Assembly (NCBI RefSeq): GCF_910591885.1 | Contig: NC_063273.1 | Span: 2,542,001-2,606,000, forward strand | Origin: Bombus terrestris | Taxonomy: Eukaryota; Arthropoda; Insecta; Hymenoptera; Apidae | Length of the DNA: 64,000 nt | Direction: 5' to 3' | Shown here: positions 1 to 11,244 of the stretch, one piece after another | How positions within the stretch are numbered: the stretch's first letter is position 1 | Layout: each line of letters starts with the position of its first letter | Translations under genes and position numbers: made by a program | Notes under the pieces: model-generated | What the model was told of the DNA's origin: nothing | Seen by the model: the letters and a program-made list of their open reading frames with translations, nothing else | Databases searched by the model: none

Positions 1-2339
1 ACATTATATCTGCTTTTAATTATCTATTAATATCATTAACAATTAGTCAAACACAAAATATTTCCCATAATTAAAAAAGAAATCTGCTTGAAAGTAATAA
101 AGAAGAGAAAACATATATTACTTATTCTATTTACTCATTAAATGGCTAAGAATACAGATAGTTTTAAATATTACGATAATAAATGACAGATATCTTTCTA
201 TATTCTTCATTTGTTTCATTCTTTCTTGCATCTTTTTCTTATTTTTATCACATAATAACATAAGTGCTAAATTGACTACAATTAATAATCTATGAGTAAT
301 ACATTTCCATTTTCTTTCAATCTCATTATTTGTCATGATAAAAAGTTTAGACAAGTTGAATAGATCGATTCGTGAGTGATCGGTCAAAGGTCAACTGTAT
401 TTATAATTCGATTATATAAAGCAGCATACGATTTTTGTAATTGTAAATAAGAATATATTAGTGGCAAATGTAAAAAACACTTTTGATGACAGATAGTATT
501 ATGTAAAAAGTAGTATCGGGATATTTTTTTATTAGACATATTAACTGATAGCAAAGTAGTTCTGTAAAAATACTCTGATATATGATCTATGATGTTAATA
601 AATATCGTTACATAATTGCATAGTGTTGCAAAATTATCAAAGCGTAATTAAAATGTTTAGAAATGATTTTTTTGGTTTGTAAAAATTTCAGCTGGAAAAT
701 AGATATTATTTAAAATTATAAAATAATTACAAATAGCTTCCGACTTAGTGTTTTATTTCCATTTCAATATCTTTCTGCGAGAGCATACATATGTATTTAA
801 CAGAAACGAGACACCTGGCTGTACGCTATGTCTTCTGAAAGGATGTATCTCTGATAATTTTGATAATTTTATGATGCGATGTAGCGAATGCTTTAAATCT
901 CCTTTAAAGCTAGTTTATGTATTTAATAATCAACTCTTTCGTAGTATAAAACTCAAAACATTCAGATAAGCTGACAAATATAGCACTATCAATTTCGCGT
1001 TATTATACACAATATAATTATTACAATTTATTCTATATAATAAATTGAAAAAAGTTGTACCTGGTGCTAGAAGCACAAGAAATTTTGTCGACAAAGAAAT
1101 AATCATATCGTAACTTGTTCGTTCTGATTTTTTAGTCACTTTATTACACCGAGAAGCACTAACCAACAATTTTTGGTAAATAACATACCAAGAAACACGA
1201 AACATGTTTTATAATTTTGTTACGGATAGTATACATTTAAGTTAATCGTCAAATTCCTTGAAACTACAATTACGAATAGAATGCAGAATTATATGTATGT
1301 AGAATACTACTTTATGACGTAAATGATAATTTTCCCCAATTTCCTTACGTATCATGAAGTGTATATTGCACATGAAGCACTTAAAGAATCTATTTGAATA
1401 TGTGTACATAGCTACAATAATATTGCAGTCGTGTCTCCTTTTCAAAACTTTGCAATAGCGCAAGGGAAAACGAATGGTTGCGATGCATTATTCGTGGGAA
1501 GTTATTACCAACTCAAACGCATCTGGTTATATGTACAAAATATGTATAAAGACTCAGCTACCGTATACAGAAACCAACAATTTAGCGACACGCCTAAATG
1601 AACGGCCATGAAATTGATAACTACTTTGAGATATGATCAACGCTTTACTAGAATAAAAAGAAACCAAAAGCAAATCAAAAAGAAATACAAAATACCATGA
1701 TCTTACCTAATATTATCGAAGTAAAAATTTGCCTCTGACGAAATTGTTATACTCTCAGGTTCTTTGCAACCAATGAACGCTGACGCTTGAAGTGTAAAAC
1801 CACAACCGTCAAGAAAACACTATGTTACACATAACCTCGAATTATAATTTTATGTGTCCACCGAATGACAGTTTTTTCGATAAAATAACGCGTTACACAC
1901 GTTATATAAAAATACGTATACTAGTTGATACTATACGATGAATACTAACCTTGTATTGCATTTTCGCGGGAGAACAATCACATGCGCGCGCAGCAGACCG
2001 ACATGTTTCTATATTCCGTCTTGTCTTTTTCGTACACGTACACGTCAACGCATGCACATTGCTATTAACAACACAAACGCAAAACTACGTAATACGATAG
2101 CAATCACCGGTTCGTTGGTAAATATTCTTTCCTTCTTTCTGTCACCTTCTCTTATTTCCTAATTGTTTCTATTACACTGTCTCGCTGGTCTGTTGCACTG
2201 CTCAGTCTTTTCATATTATCTCTCTGTTTTGATTCGAACGATTGATAAAGACAATTCAAACAAAGATCATGATCTCATTAACACCACGCACTAGTTCTGA
2301 AATGAAAACGACAGATCGAAAAATCCGTGGCAAATAACA
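1..2339. other. AT-rich non-coding DNA, no gene seen
   Basis: This stretch is AT-rich, with short scattered open frames that contain no recognisable domain and no low-complexity signature of a known protein. No tRNA-like B box, rRNA or long repeat was seen. It could be intergenic DNA or part of a large intron of a gene lying outside the window. Confidence 0.6.
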
Positions 2340-3245
2340 ACGTCGCACATCTAGTTCCGCAAAAAACATAACAACGCACGTCCAACTTCCGCCTGCGCGC
2401 CGCGCACTTCAAGTGTCTCGTCCCGTACCGTCGTCTTTCTCATGCCCGTGTGTTACTCTATTCTCCTCCTACTTCTGCTTCTCCCCCTCATGTAATGAGA
2501 AACGGCAGTTCCCTCCATTGGAATACATTACAATTGATTCTTGTTTTACCTTTTTTCGTCGATGATATTCATCAAAATATGAGACTACGAGATTGTATAG
2601 AAAATTGACCGTATTGCCTTATGCGAATCCCTTTCTCTTCTTGGAAAGTTTTCTGACACTATAGCGAAGAAATATCACGATACATCGCACAACAGCGTGC
2701 AGGAGCGTGAAGAAGCATGCCGAGTATCCGGCTGACGTAGCTCCATCGGGTGGAATACGTTCGAATGAAAAGCGATGGTTTGGTAATATACTGAGAGAAG
2801 AATCTAGATGGTGAAACGTGGAAAAGTGCGAGTGGAACGAATACGACACACTACCGACACATTTAATGCGCACTTGCATGCGGCCCGTAACTCACTAAGA
2901 GTGCTGGTAGCAGCGGCACGCCGACGAGGTGCATGGTAGCCCGCGGGTACCGGCTGGGAGGGGGCACGTCTCTGGCACTGGGAGGAGGCACGTTGGGCAC
3001 TCGGCTCTCAGGAGAGCGAGAGGTCTTTCGTTGGAGAGTGGTGGTTGGATAAATGGAGGTGGCACGCGGGTTTAGATGAACGTCAAGTTTTTACGATTGA
3101 ATCTATCTGACTGACGCACGTGCACAAAAGCATGTGTCGTCGGTAAAAAGTAAGAAGCTCGTTTGCGCGCGAAGAGTGTTGCGTCTTTAAATGCATCAAT
3201 TATCGTCAGCAAACGAACTCGATGATCTACCGAACGCCACCGAGA
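2340..3245. promoter_or_regulatory. GC/CpG-rich island, possible promoter or 5' exon
   Basis: The base composition jumps from AT-rich to GC-rich with many CpG dinucleotides, for example the run of CGCG-type steps near 2390-2405 and 2880-2950, then falls back to AT-rich after about 3250. In insect genomes such abrupt islands in AT-rich DNA often mark promoters, 5' untranslated exons or conserved enhancers (general knowledge). A TCAGT initiator-like pentamer lies upstream at about 2200, but no TATA box or coding frame supports a direction. The 86-codon minus-strand frame across 2619-2879 shows no known motif, so I do not call a gene. Confidence 0.3.
2956..3001. repeat. Short imperfect tandem duplication in the CpG island
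   Basis: Two adjacent copies share the pattern GGGAGG-(A/G)-GGCACGT followed by GGCACT or GGGCACT. The first copy is 2956-2979 and the second 2980-3001, differing by a 2-base length change and a few substitutions. Confidence 0.6.
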
Positions 3246-5706
3246 TCAACTTCGATTAGTATCGCAGCAAATTTTGTTAATATGGTGTGTAGAATAAAAT
3301 TTCAAATATCGTAGTATGTTAAGTTACACGATAGGAGAAAGATGGATTTTTCGATAATACCATAAATGTAGTTTATTAATAAATCAAGTGTAATTACGTG
3401 AAGCCAATGTGAAGTAACCTGTGCATAACCTTGATAATATTCGCCTGAGTGAGTAACAATATAATTACTCTCCCCATAAATGTAAGATTAATTTAATTAT
3501 GCAATACATTAACTTCTTACAACTGCTGTAAATCTTTGTGCGTTTTCAAACGTTGCAATGTATTAACGGTCGAAATAAATACAGCTGAAGTCAAGGAAAA
3601 GGTTAAATATTATAATTTGCTACTTCTATTCACACAGGGAATATTCATAGCTTGGGATAATAACATTCCTGTAAAGCAATAAAACTTGATTTCCTAAATA
3701 TTAGCTATTCATTTTGTTTTGCAAAGGGACCAGAAATATTCTAAAATAATTTGTAAATCGTAAAATATAGTTTTTATACAAATTTTCTCTTTCAATCAAA
3801 AGAATATTTCTATTTAAAAATATTTATAAATATTCTAATTTTGTGTGAAAAGATATATTATACATAATATTTCTGTTTATATACTATAAGCAATATACAT
3901 AGATATCGCAGTATTTCACATCTTGTAACGCAAATAATGAATTTCCCTTTCAGCGTTCAAATCTATCACGATAGACGTGACATGCATTTTAATGACACAC
4001 TTCACGTAACTTTATATATTATTTAGCGATGATATTAAGATCGCAAGTCTGGAAACAGAGTACGTACGTGCGAATGTGGTCGCGAACAAGCTGCAAGTCA
4101 TAAAACGAATCTTGCCGTACAAAAACGATTTGATATAAATATATATATATATCAGCTTTATATTTAATACCCCTCTTTCCTTCGTTTTATATAAACGATA
4201 CCTCTATTCGTTCTAGCGTTCTCGCTTTATAGATATGTACTTAACCAAAGCGTTTATAGCAATCGTTCAATGTGAAATAAAATATTTTATATATCTTTTT
4301 CTTAGTTTATAGATATACGAGTCACTGTTCTTCTACTATTAAATAGATAAATATCGTTACAAGTTCCTACATAAATTCTGATTCTTATCCTTTAACTAAG
4401 TCTATCTAATTAACACACGCTTTTTGCAGTATTGTTATTTTTCAAATTAATTTTATAAAAATATTGATTTTCCTAGGATTTCGATATGAAATCGTAAGAG
4501 TATACTTGATCACTAAATTGATCGTACAGTGCGGTGTACTAAAAATTATCCATTGTCTAACAATATAGGCTGTGTGTTTGTGTATATAAATTTATACATA
4601 GATATATAGGTTTACAAAGAATTTTATACGAAAATCCCTGCTTTGCCAGTACTTTTGTTTGTCAGTAGGTAATAAATTAAATGAAACATAGGCAAAAATT
4701 TGATTTGCTCACTAAATATTATAACGAATACCTTACGTTGTAAGTGTGTATGAAATTTAACTCATACAATGTATAACAATCCACAAAATACATTGCTCAC
4801 ATACAGAATTTTCAAATTATCACAAAGTTTGGTTTGAGTCCATTACGATATTTGTCACTTAAATAGGTCAATGCATATATGTAATTAAGACAGGACAGCA
4901 AATGTTCTTAACTATTGACTTGAGGAAATAGGGACGTTGCAGGGGTGAACGTGGAGTTTAGATGAGTTGGAAGTTAGGATTAGTGGTTGGGGTGAAATGA
5001 CGATCGTAAAACGTCCTCCGAGTGGATTCACCGTGCGATAGCCAACGAAAGATACGTGTGCACATGCGATATCCCGATAGTACTTTACTTGCGACTAAAT
5101 TTACTGATTGAACCACGACAATTGTTGTCGTTACGGTAGAAACGGATTTTACGCATTCCACAGATGCTGGATCAGTGACAAAAATCTTTACGTGGAGCAC
5201 TTACGTCAAATTGTTTCCAATTAAATTGTAAATCTCTCTGACTAATCTGATTACATCTTGCGCAATTAAAAATTATCGATTTTCGTGTGAATCAAAAGAT
5301 TTGGCAGATGAAATTAGTTTCGTCTGAACTAGTAGGTAGTTCACGACTGTTTATTAACGTATTATTGTCACGATAACCATTCAGTGCTCGAACTATATAT
5401 ACATTTTACCCCTTCAATATGGTGATGATATCTTCTAGATGTCTGCACTATGTTCTGATATACCTGTATATCAATGGAATTTCTGATCCAATTAGCTGAC
5501 GCGATCACAAGTTATTAGTCAGTTTTTTTGCTCTTTTCCTTTTAACTCTTTTTTCCAGTAACTCGCCATTGTTTTCTCGACCCTGTTAACATCGCAACTC
5601 GTATGTATTGGTGTACAATTATATTTATGTTTGGGTATATATTACTCTAATTTTCAATGACTGTCATTTTCTACTGCACCTTTTCTCTCGTTATTCTTGT
5701 CTATAG
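3246..5706. other. AT-rich non-coding DNA, no gene seen
   Basis: Only short unrelated open frames, a TA dinucleotide tract at about 4135-4152 and AT-rich unique sequence are visible. The 5' part of the retrotransposon fragment that starts at about 5707 may extend leftward in a frameshifted, unrecognisable form. Confidence 0.55.
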
Positions 5707-6252
5707 CCACTCTCCCTATACTCAGATATTTCCAATAGTATTATCAAGATTATTGACCTGTATTTTAACAATTGCGTATTTATACCGGGTGATTTCAACC
5801 AGCCCTGTGTTAAGTGGGGTGGTCAAATTCCATTCGAATTCGATTTTACTCGAGGGATAGCGTCTTCCCCCAAATATTTGGTGAACAACCTTAATCTTTG
5901 CAGTTTAGCCCAAATGAACTATACGTGGAACTCTGTTGCCTCTTGTTTGGATTTGAGTTTCTCTAACATCAATGACGTTGTGATATCTATATCCGTCGAT
6001 CCCTTACTCCAATGTGATTTATACTACTCTGCCTTAACTATGCAATTGCACGTTCATCCATCACTCTACGCAACGTTTACTAATAATAATGTTACCTATA
6101 AGTGCGATTTCAAACGTGGTGATTACACTGGAGTGTGTGACTACTTAAATTCTATCATTTGGGATGATGCTTTGAAAAACACGATACTTGATGATGCGGT
6201 TCGCCCATTGAGTTGTTTGGAATGTAATTTTGTTTTTTTGTATGAGAATTGA
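5707..6252 (+). pseudogene. Non-LTR retrotransposon endonuclease fragment (dead copy)
   Basis: This frame is open from just after a TAG at 5704-5706 to the stop at 6252, about 181 codons. It resembles the second half of the exonuclease-endonuclease-phosphatase (EEP) endonuclease encoded by LINE-type elements. A PPSLYSD-like stretch (here LSLYSD) precedes a conserved GDFNQP motif at about 5788, the Mg-binding GDFN motif of the family. CLDLSFSN near 5956 matches the usual LDLVFSN block, and DPLLQCDLYYSAL near 5998 corresponds to the D..YHPAL block before the end of the domain. The N-terminal part of the domain and the whole reverse transcriptase are absent, and no initiating methionine is available before GDFN in this frame, so it is a truncated pseudogene. 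The clade is uncertain; Jockey/CR1-like is my best guess. Confidence 0.75.
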
Positions 6253-6317
6253 AGACGGTCTTTTTATTCGGTTTTATTTAGTTATATAAACTCAATTTTT
6301 TAATAATTCCCGTGTTG

Positions 6318-6452
6318 TTATGCGACGATTTGCTTCAACCAGTGATGTTCGTTCTTGTTTATTTGATGTTCGTTAGCCTCAACTGGCCTTCCAGAACGTG
6401 CTGCGTCTTTGAGATCGAAATTATCGAAAATCAATTCTGATATTGGTGGATT
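6318..6452 (-). pseudogene. mariner transposase fragment
   Basis: Read on the minus strand, this stretch contains FDLKDAARSGRPVE at about 6380-6421, which matches the highly conserved NFDLKDAPRSGRPVE block at the end of the N-terminal helix-turn-helix region of mariner transposases. About 20 residues either side are still readable before the reading frame ends at 6318. The catalytic DDD core and the terminal inverted repeats are not visible here, so this is a relic. It sits between the retrotransposon fragment and the Tc1-like element and points in the same direction as the Tc1 relic. Confidence 0.75.
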
Positions 6453-6490
6453 ATAATAAAAAAAATAATAAATATGAATATAGATATATA

Positions 6491-7168
6491 CAGTCGATCG
6501 CAAAAAAATTCGGACACTAATACCATTGTAATTACACACATAAAACTAAGCAATTGAATTATATATATAAAACTAAACATAGTAAGAATTATTCGCGGAT
6601 ATTTAATATCTAGTTGCGTCTACCATATATTTGATGATATGATGTAAAAGTATTGGCATAGTGGAAATAAGATTTTCTAGATAATCAACACCGATTTGTT
6701 TCCATTCTTCTTCCAAACGCTTCTTTAACATACTCGCTATTTCACGAATTGACTTTCTCTTTTCGCAGTGAAATATCACTAATTTTCGTCTTTCAAAACT
6801 TGTAAATATGCCAGCTTTTGCGACTCGTTCTAAACAAATTGGAAACAAAACTAATATACACTTGCAATCCAGCGTACTCAAACTTGAACGAAGCATTCTT
6901 TACGATCATTGTATATAAACACTGGCAACGCTTAATGAAGAAATTCTTGAATGTATATCTTGTGTTCGAAATTTTTTGTGACGGAAAAATACGTCCTTTT
7001 TCAGTTTTTATTTTAATATTTAAACACTCAAAAGATTTTTCCACTATTATCTATATAATATAGTGTAACACAATGATGTACATTTTCGTTGGTCTTTGTG
7101 CATTTATTGAAAATACAGTGGTCAGAAATTAAATTTGTACAGTGTCCAGATCTTTTTGTGACCGACTG
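6491..7168 (-). mobile_element. Internally deleted Tc1-like DNA transposon (678 bp)
   Basis: The element begins with CAGTCGATCGCAAAAAAATT at 6491 and ends with the imperfect inverse complement, ending ...TTTTTGTGACCGACTG at 7168. The terminal inverted repeats are about 27 bp with the pattern CAGTCG-TC-CAAAAA...GGACACT. Both ends are flanked by TA dinucleotides (6489-6490 and 7169-7170), the target duplication of the Tc1/mariner superfamily. A full Tc1-like element is about 1.6 kb, so roughly 900 bp of the interior is missing. The remaining interior carries a minus-strand transposase remnant. The two ends have diverged by several bases, so the copy is not recent. Confidence 0.85.
6603..6896 (-). 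pseudogene. Tc1-like transposase, N- and C-terminal ends fused by internal deletion
   Basis: This 97-codon minus-strand frame joins two ends of a Tc1-like transposase. Residues about 34-57 (FERRKLVIFHCEKRKSIREIA) resemble the first helix-turn-helix of the DNA-binding domain, typically ERxKIIxLHxxGKSIREIA. Residues about 62-97 (EEEWKQIGVDYLENLISTMP, then a basic stretch ending in ATRY) resemble the extreme C terminus, usually EEWxxIPxxYxxxLVxSMPxRLxAVIxAKGG.TRY. The second half of the DNA-binding domain and the whole DDE catalytic core are deleted, yet the junction keeps the frame. It cannot transpose by itself. The apparent first 30 residues are probably 5' leader rather than protein. Confidence 0.8.
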
Positions 7169-7170
7169 TA

Positions 7171-10100
7171 TATTTATTTTTATCAGATTTAGCATTTACA
7201 AAATCTTCAATCCGTTTTTAATTATGGAGGATTTTAATTTAATCAAGAAACAATCTGTGTAACCAAATGTTTTAAACTTATAAATTTATTATAAATTACT
7301 ATGAAATTATAAATTACTGGTGGCCAAACTGTGAAGGAAAGATATGTTAGCAAAATCGGCATAAAAGTACTTCATGCCTGTAATGATAACGCAGCATATT
7401 TCGTGCGATACGAATGGCTAAAGATTTTTGTGAAAAAAAGAACGAGAATCTCGACGTCTGTGATTGAAGTGATATTTCGGCTCCAATAAAACTGCAGAGA
7501 CTCGGACGTAGCGGCGAGTCGAGAGTTACCTTATTTTATTTGCTACTCGACGATTATGTGAAAATGTAGGACTACTTGAAAAGTGGCATATTTTCGATTT
7601 TACCATTTGGCAATTGAATTGTTTCTTGATATTATAAGTGCAAAAGTGTTCTTTTGATTGATTTAAATTATATTTTTTACACGTTAAAAATTTGTTTCTA
7701 TCAAATTATTTTATTGTCTTTAATGATATAATATTGTATCTTAAAATTACTTTCGAATTTATTATAGTATCATATTTTAACGTTTTTCGATCCATAATGT
7801 GTATTTTACAAATTCGTGAAAAAATTTCCTGCATAATACAACGTAAATAACTTGTATAATAAATTTTATTAGTTAGATAGTAATACAAATATTTGATTCT
7901 ATATTTTACAATACAAAATAATTAAAATGTACATGATAGAAACTACGACTTGAGGAATGCATTACCTTTCGAAGTAATTAATCTTTATCTGATATATCAA
8001 GGATAACAATCCTATTTTTTATGATGCTAATAAACGAAGTTATGAGATACGTAGTCAGGAGAAAGTTGTATGAATCCGTTTAAAAAATAACTTTTAAAAT
8101 AGGTACATGTACAAGAAGATATTGATTAATGTTTGCGTGATAGTAGACAATTCTATTTTGACGATCTAGAGAACTGCACGAGAATCGCGTGTAAAAACCA
8201 AACGCCTTTAAATTTCTCTTTTAATAGAAAATTGCACGATGTAGCGAGGACCAAATATTAATGGAATTTAGATCTTTGAAAAGACCTTATATATTTAACG
8301 TTGAAATACTTTAAGTATAATCTGCATATTGCGCTGCAAACAATATTTGCCATCAAACACATTGTTTGTCCATTGATAGTTTTCGTGTTTGTTTTGCTTA
8401 TTTATCACAATTTTTTCTTTCTTTTCTCTATCTCCTTTTTATTTTATTCTTAACTCTATATTTACTTTTTCTTGGAAATGCTGTTTCTTTTCTTTATCTT
8501 GTTCCGTTTTATTCATTCCCTTCGGGTCTTACACACCATTTGTAAGGTTTACGTGTTTCCTTCCTTCCAGTTACTATGTTGTCTTACCTTTTGGCTTTTT
8601 GTTACTCATAAACAACCAACATGTGTATATGCAGTATTACACGTTTACACAAGTTTATGTACATATGCGTGTTCGTATGCACGCACAGATGCTTAAAGAT
8701 ACGTTTTCGAACCAGTGCATTTCAATTTTCTTTGTGTCTCTTTGCATCCCTCTCAATTATATGTAATTTATGTTGAATGTATATTACATTTCGGTGACAT
8801 ATAAACTGCATTGTCACCTACGTATGTGGAAATATGAATTTTTATCAGATTTTATCACTTTTACAGCCATTCCGTATTTCGTTGCATATAGAATGTTTAA
8901 CGTGGTATTCCAATCCTAATTGTAAATTCTTATTTTTGCAAGGATTTGACTAAGAAAATATTCTGCCAAATAATCTAATTCATTTATAGCTGACTTAATC
9001 GACTTTACATGTGATTTCAAGTTATTAGAAATATCGAAATTATTTTTCTTTTTTTTTTTTTATTGTTTGTTTTGAGTAAAACAATCGATGTACACGCGAG
9101 TATGTTGAATGTGACGAAATATGTCCTTCGATCGACTACGTTTTCTAGGTGAATGTATTTCTCTGCGATGTGCCGTTTCGCTTTATCTCCATAAACGACG
9201 TTAAAGAAAAAAAGTTGACGAGCACTGCGTCAGTTGTTCGTGTGGGCAGTGCTTATTTTCTGCAGAATTTACGCAAATCGAGGTCAAAGTCCTTTAGATT
9301 AACGTGGATTGGTTACATGGTAGAGATGGTATGAAATTACAAGTGTCTTACGTGTATTCTTGTCAATACCAGACGCACCTAAACGAAGCCGGCATTTAGA
9401 CGACTGCTGTCGTGCATTGGAATCATTGTTGATTCCAAGAATCCGTGGAATACTAAGCTATCGGACATGAGCTACATGTTATTTAAGTTTATCGTTTCGG
9501 GTGTATTGTTTTCTAGCTAGATAATTTAACAATTCAATAAACAACATTTACTTATTGTTTACTATATTAATTAGTATCTTCTTGAGCACCGATTGTTTTG
9601 ATAAATATTATATTTATGATGAGAATGATAGCCATAATTTGTCCAATGTATTTCGAAATTATTTTGGCAATTATTCTCAAAAACATAAAAAGAAAGTAAG
9701 AATACATAAGACATATTTTTAGAGGAAAGAACTCACAATCAAATTATAACATATTTAACATCTTACTATATTAAAAATGTCATATATTAAAAATGTAATT
9801 GTCAGTACAGTCCTATCAACAAATAAGCTAGTTCGTTACGATTTAATATCGATATATAATAAAAGAAACAGCGAAGCTATTATGGAAAATAATAAATAAC
9901 TATTACAAGTATAGTAAGATTGCTACTAATAGTGTATTAAGATAATGGTAAATAAAATTGCGTGATGATATAAAGATGCAGCACATAACTACGTCGCAGA
10001 CCAAGTTTAGTCACTGTATACTGTATGGTATTAGACACAACAAATTTATACACTGTCTTAACCTGTACTTGGCAACGTTATCTGTCACCTGTTCATTTGG

Positions 10101-11057
10101 TGTTTACACTGACAATCAGTTGTATCAATTATATCATGTGCATATGTCTGGCACAGTTAGTGAAGTTATAAAGGGAGAGCGAAACACTTCGTTGCCAGAA
10201 TATTTGGATCATTCTCAATTATTTGTCTATCGCTTTTAATGTCGACTTTTCGAAACTACATGCTTTCTATAAAATTAAGGTTTGTAGAATACACACTCGT
10301 CACTCGAACAATGATAAAACAGTATCGTGCCATCGTGTCATTACGTTGTGTAACGTTAAATAAAAGCTGCTTTCACCATTATTTGGGAAAATAGGCTACA
10401 TTAGAGAAAAATATTCTAATTTAAATTATTCATATAGCCCTTTGATACTCTTCGGCGATACATACGAAAATTACATAGTTTTTATATACAAGAAGTACAT
10501 AGATATGTATTTTTGAAATCTTACTTTATTTATTAATTCTTCTCATAAGCTGCTAACTTTACATCTTGAGAGTAGCAATCGAATTAATAACATCGTTTGA
10601 CTTTTTCTTCTTTTGTTTATGTATGTTTTTTCTTCTCTTTTCATTCCTGTTCTTTTCTTCGCACGCGTTTCCCTCAATTCGAATCGATGACACACACGAA
10701 GCTACGCAAACACTGCAAATGGTCGCGAAACAGCGCGTATTGTTGATCTTCGTCTCGATTATAGTCATTTCTGCAAAATGAATAAGGGTCGTGAACGCGA
10801 GTTAGGAATAGGTTGAAAAGAAAAAGAAAGAGTGCCGATTGTAATGATTAATCACATTAATGATTAATCGCGAGAAAGTATAACTTTTCTGTCGTGGTTG
10901 AACTGGACAGGCTGACGATCACCTGTGACTATACCGGCAAAAATAGTTGATCGCCGATCTGGTTGTATATGATTTGATTCGTTTAGCGTGGATTATACAT
11001 ACCCGTTGCATGAACGAGAAACGTAATGTGCGTGGATCGTCGTAATATATATATATA
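7171..11057. other. AT-rich non-coding DNA, no gene seen
   Basis: No recognisable protein, RNA gene or repeat family was seen. Short pyrimidine-rich frames at 8389-8766 and 10566-10781 have no domain, and the latter is matched by an equally long opposite-strand frame, a sign of chance openness. A T run lies at about 9049-9061. Confidence 0.55.
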
Positions 11058-11244
11058 TTAGGTTGTCCTAAAAGTTTCTTTCGTTTTATAAGGAAATAAT
11101 AGGTACACAACATTTTTTATTTTATATTATTTCATTGAATTATGTATGATCCATTTTATAACAACATACTTATAATATAAAACAAAAAATGTTATGCATC
11201 TATTATCTCCTTGTAAAACGTAAGAAACTTTTCGGACAACTTAA
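11058..11244. mobile_element. Palindromic mariner-type MITE (187 bp)
   Basis: The left end reads TTAGGTTGTCCTAAAAGTTT and the right end, read on the opposite strand, TTAAGTTGTCCGAAAAGTTT. The inverted repeats extend for about 73 bp with only scattered mismatches, leaving a loop of about 40 bp. TA dinucleotides flank both ends (11056-11057, 11245-11246). There is no coding capacity. The size, structure and TA target point to a non-autonomous mariner/Tc1-superfamily MITE. A related, more diverged copy is at 26352-26531. Confidence 0.85.

Noticed and set aside
5657..5860. 67-codon plus-strand frame with an apparent hydrophobic N terminus
   Set aside because: It is out of frame with the GDFN endonuclease reading that overlaps it, so it is a shadow of the retrotransposon fragment.
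10559..10781. Overlapping 69- and 71-codon frames on opposite strands
   Set aside because: Both are low-complexity (poly-T or K-rich), with no domain; mutual openness indicates chance.
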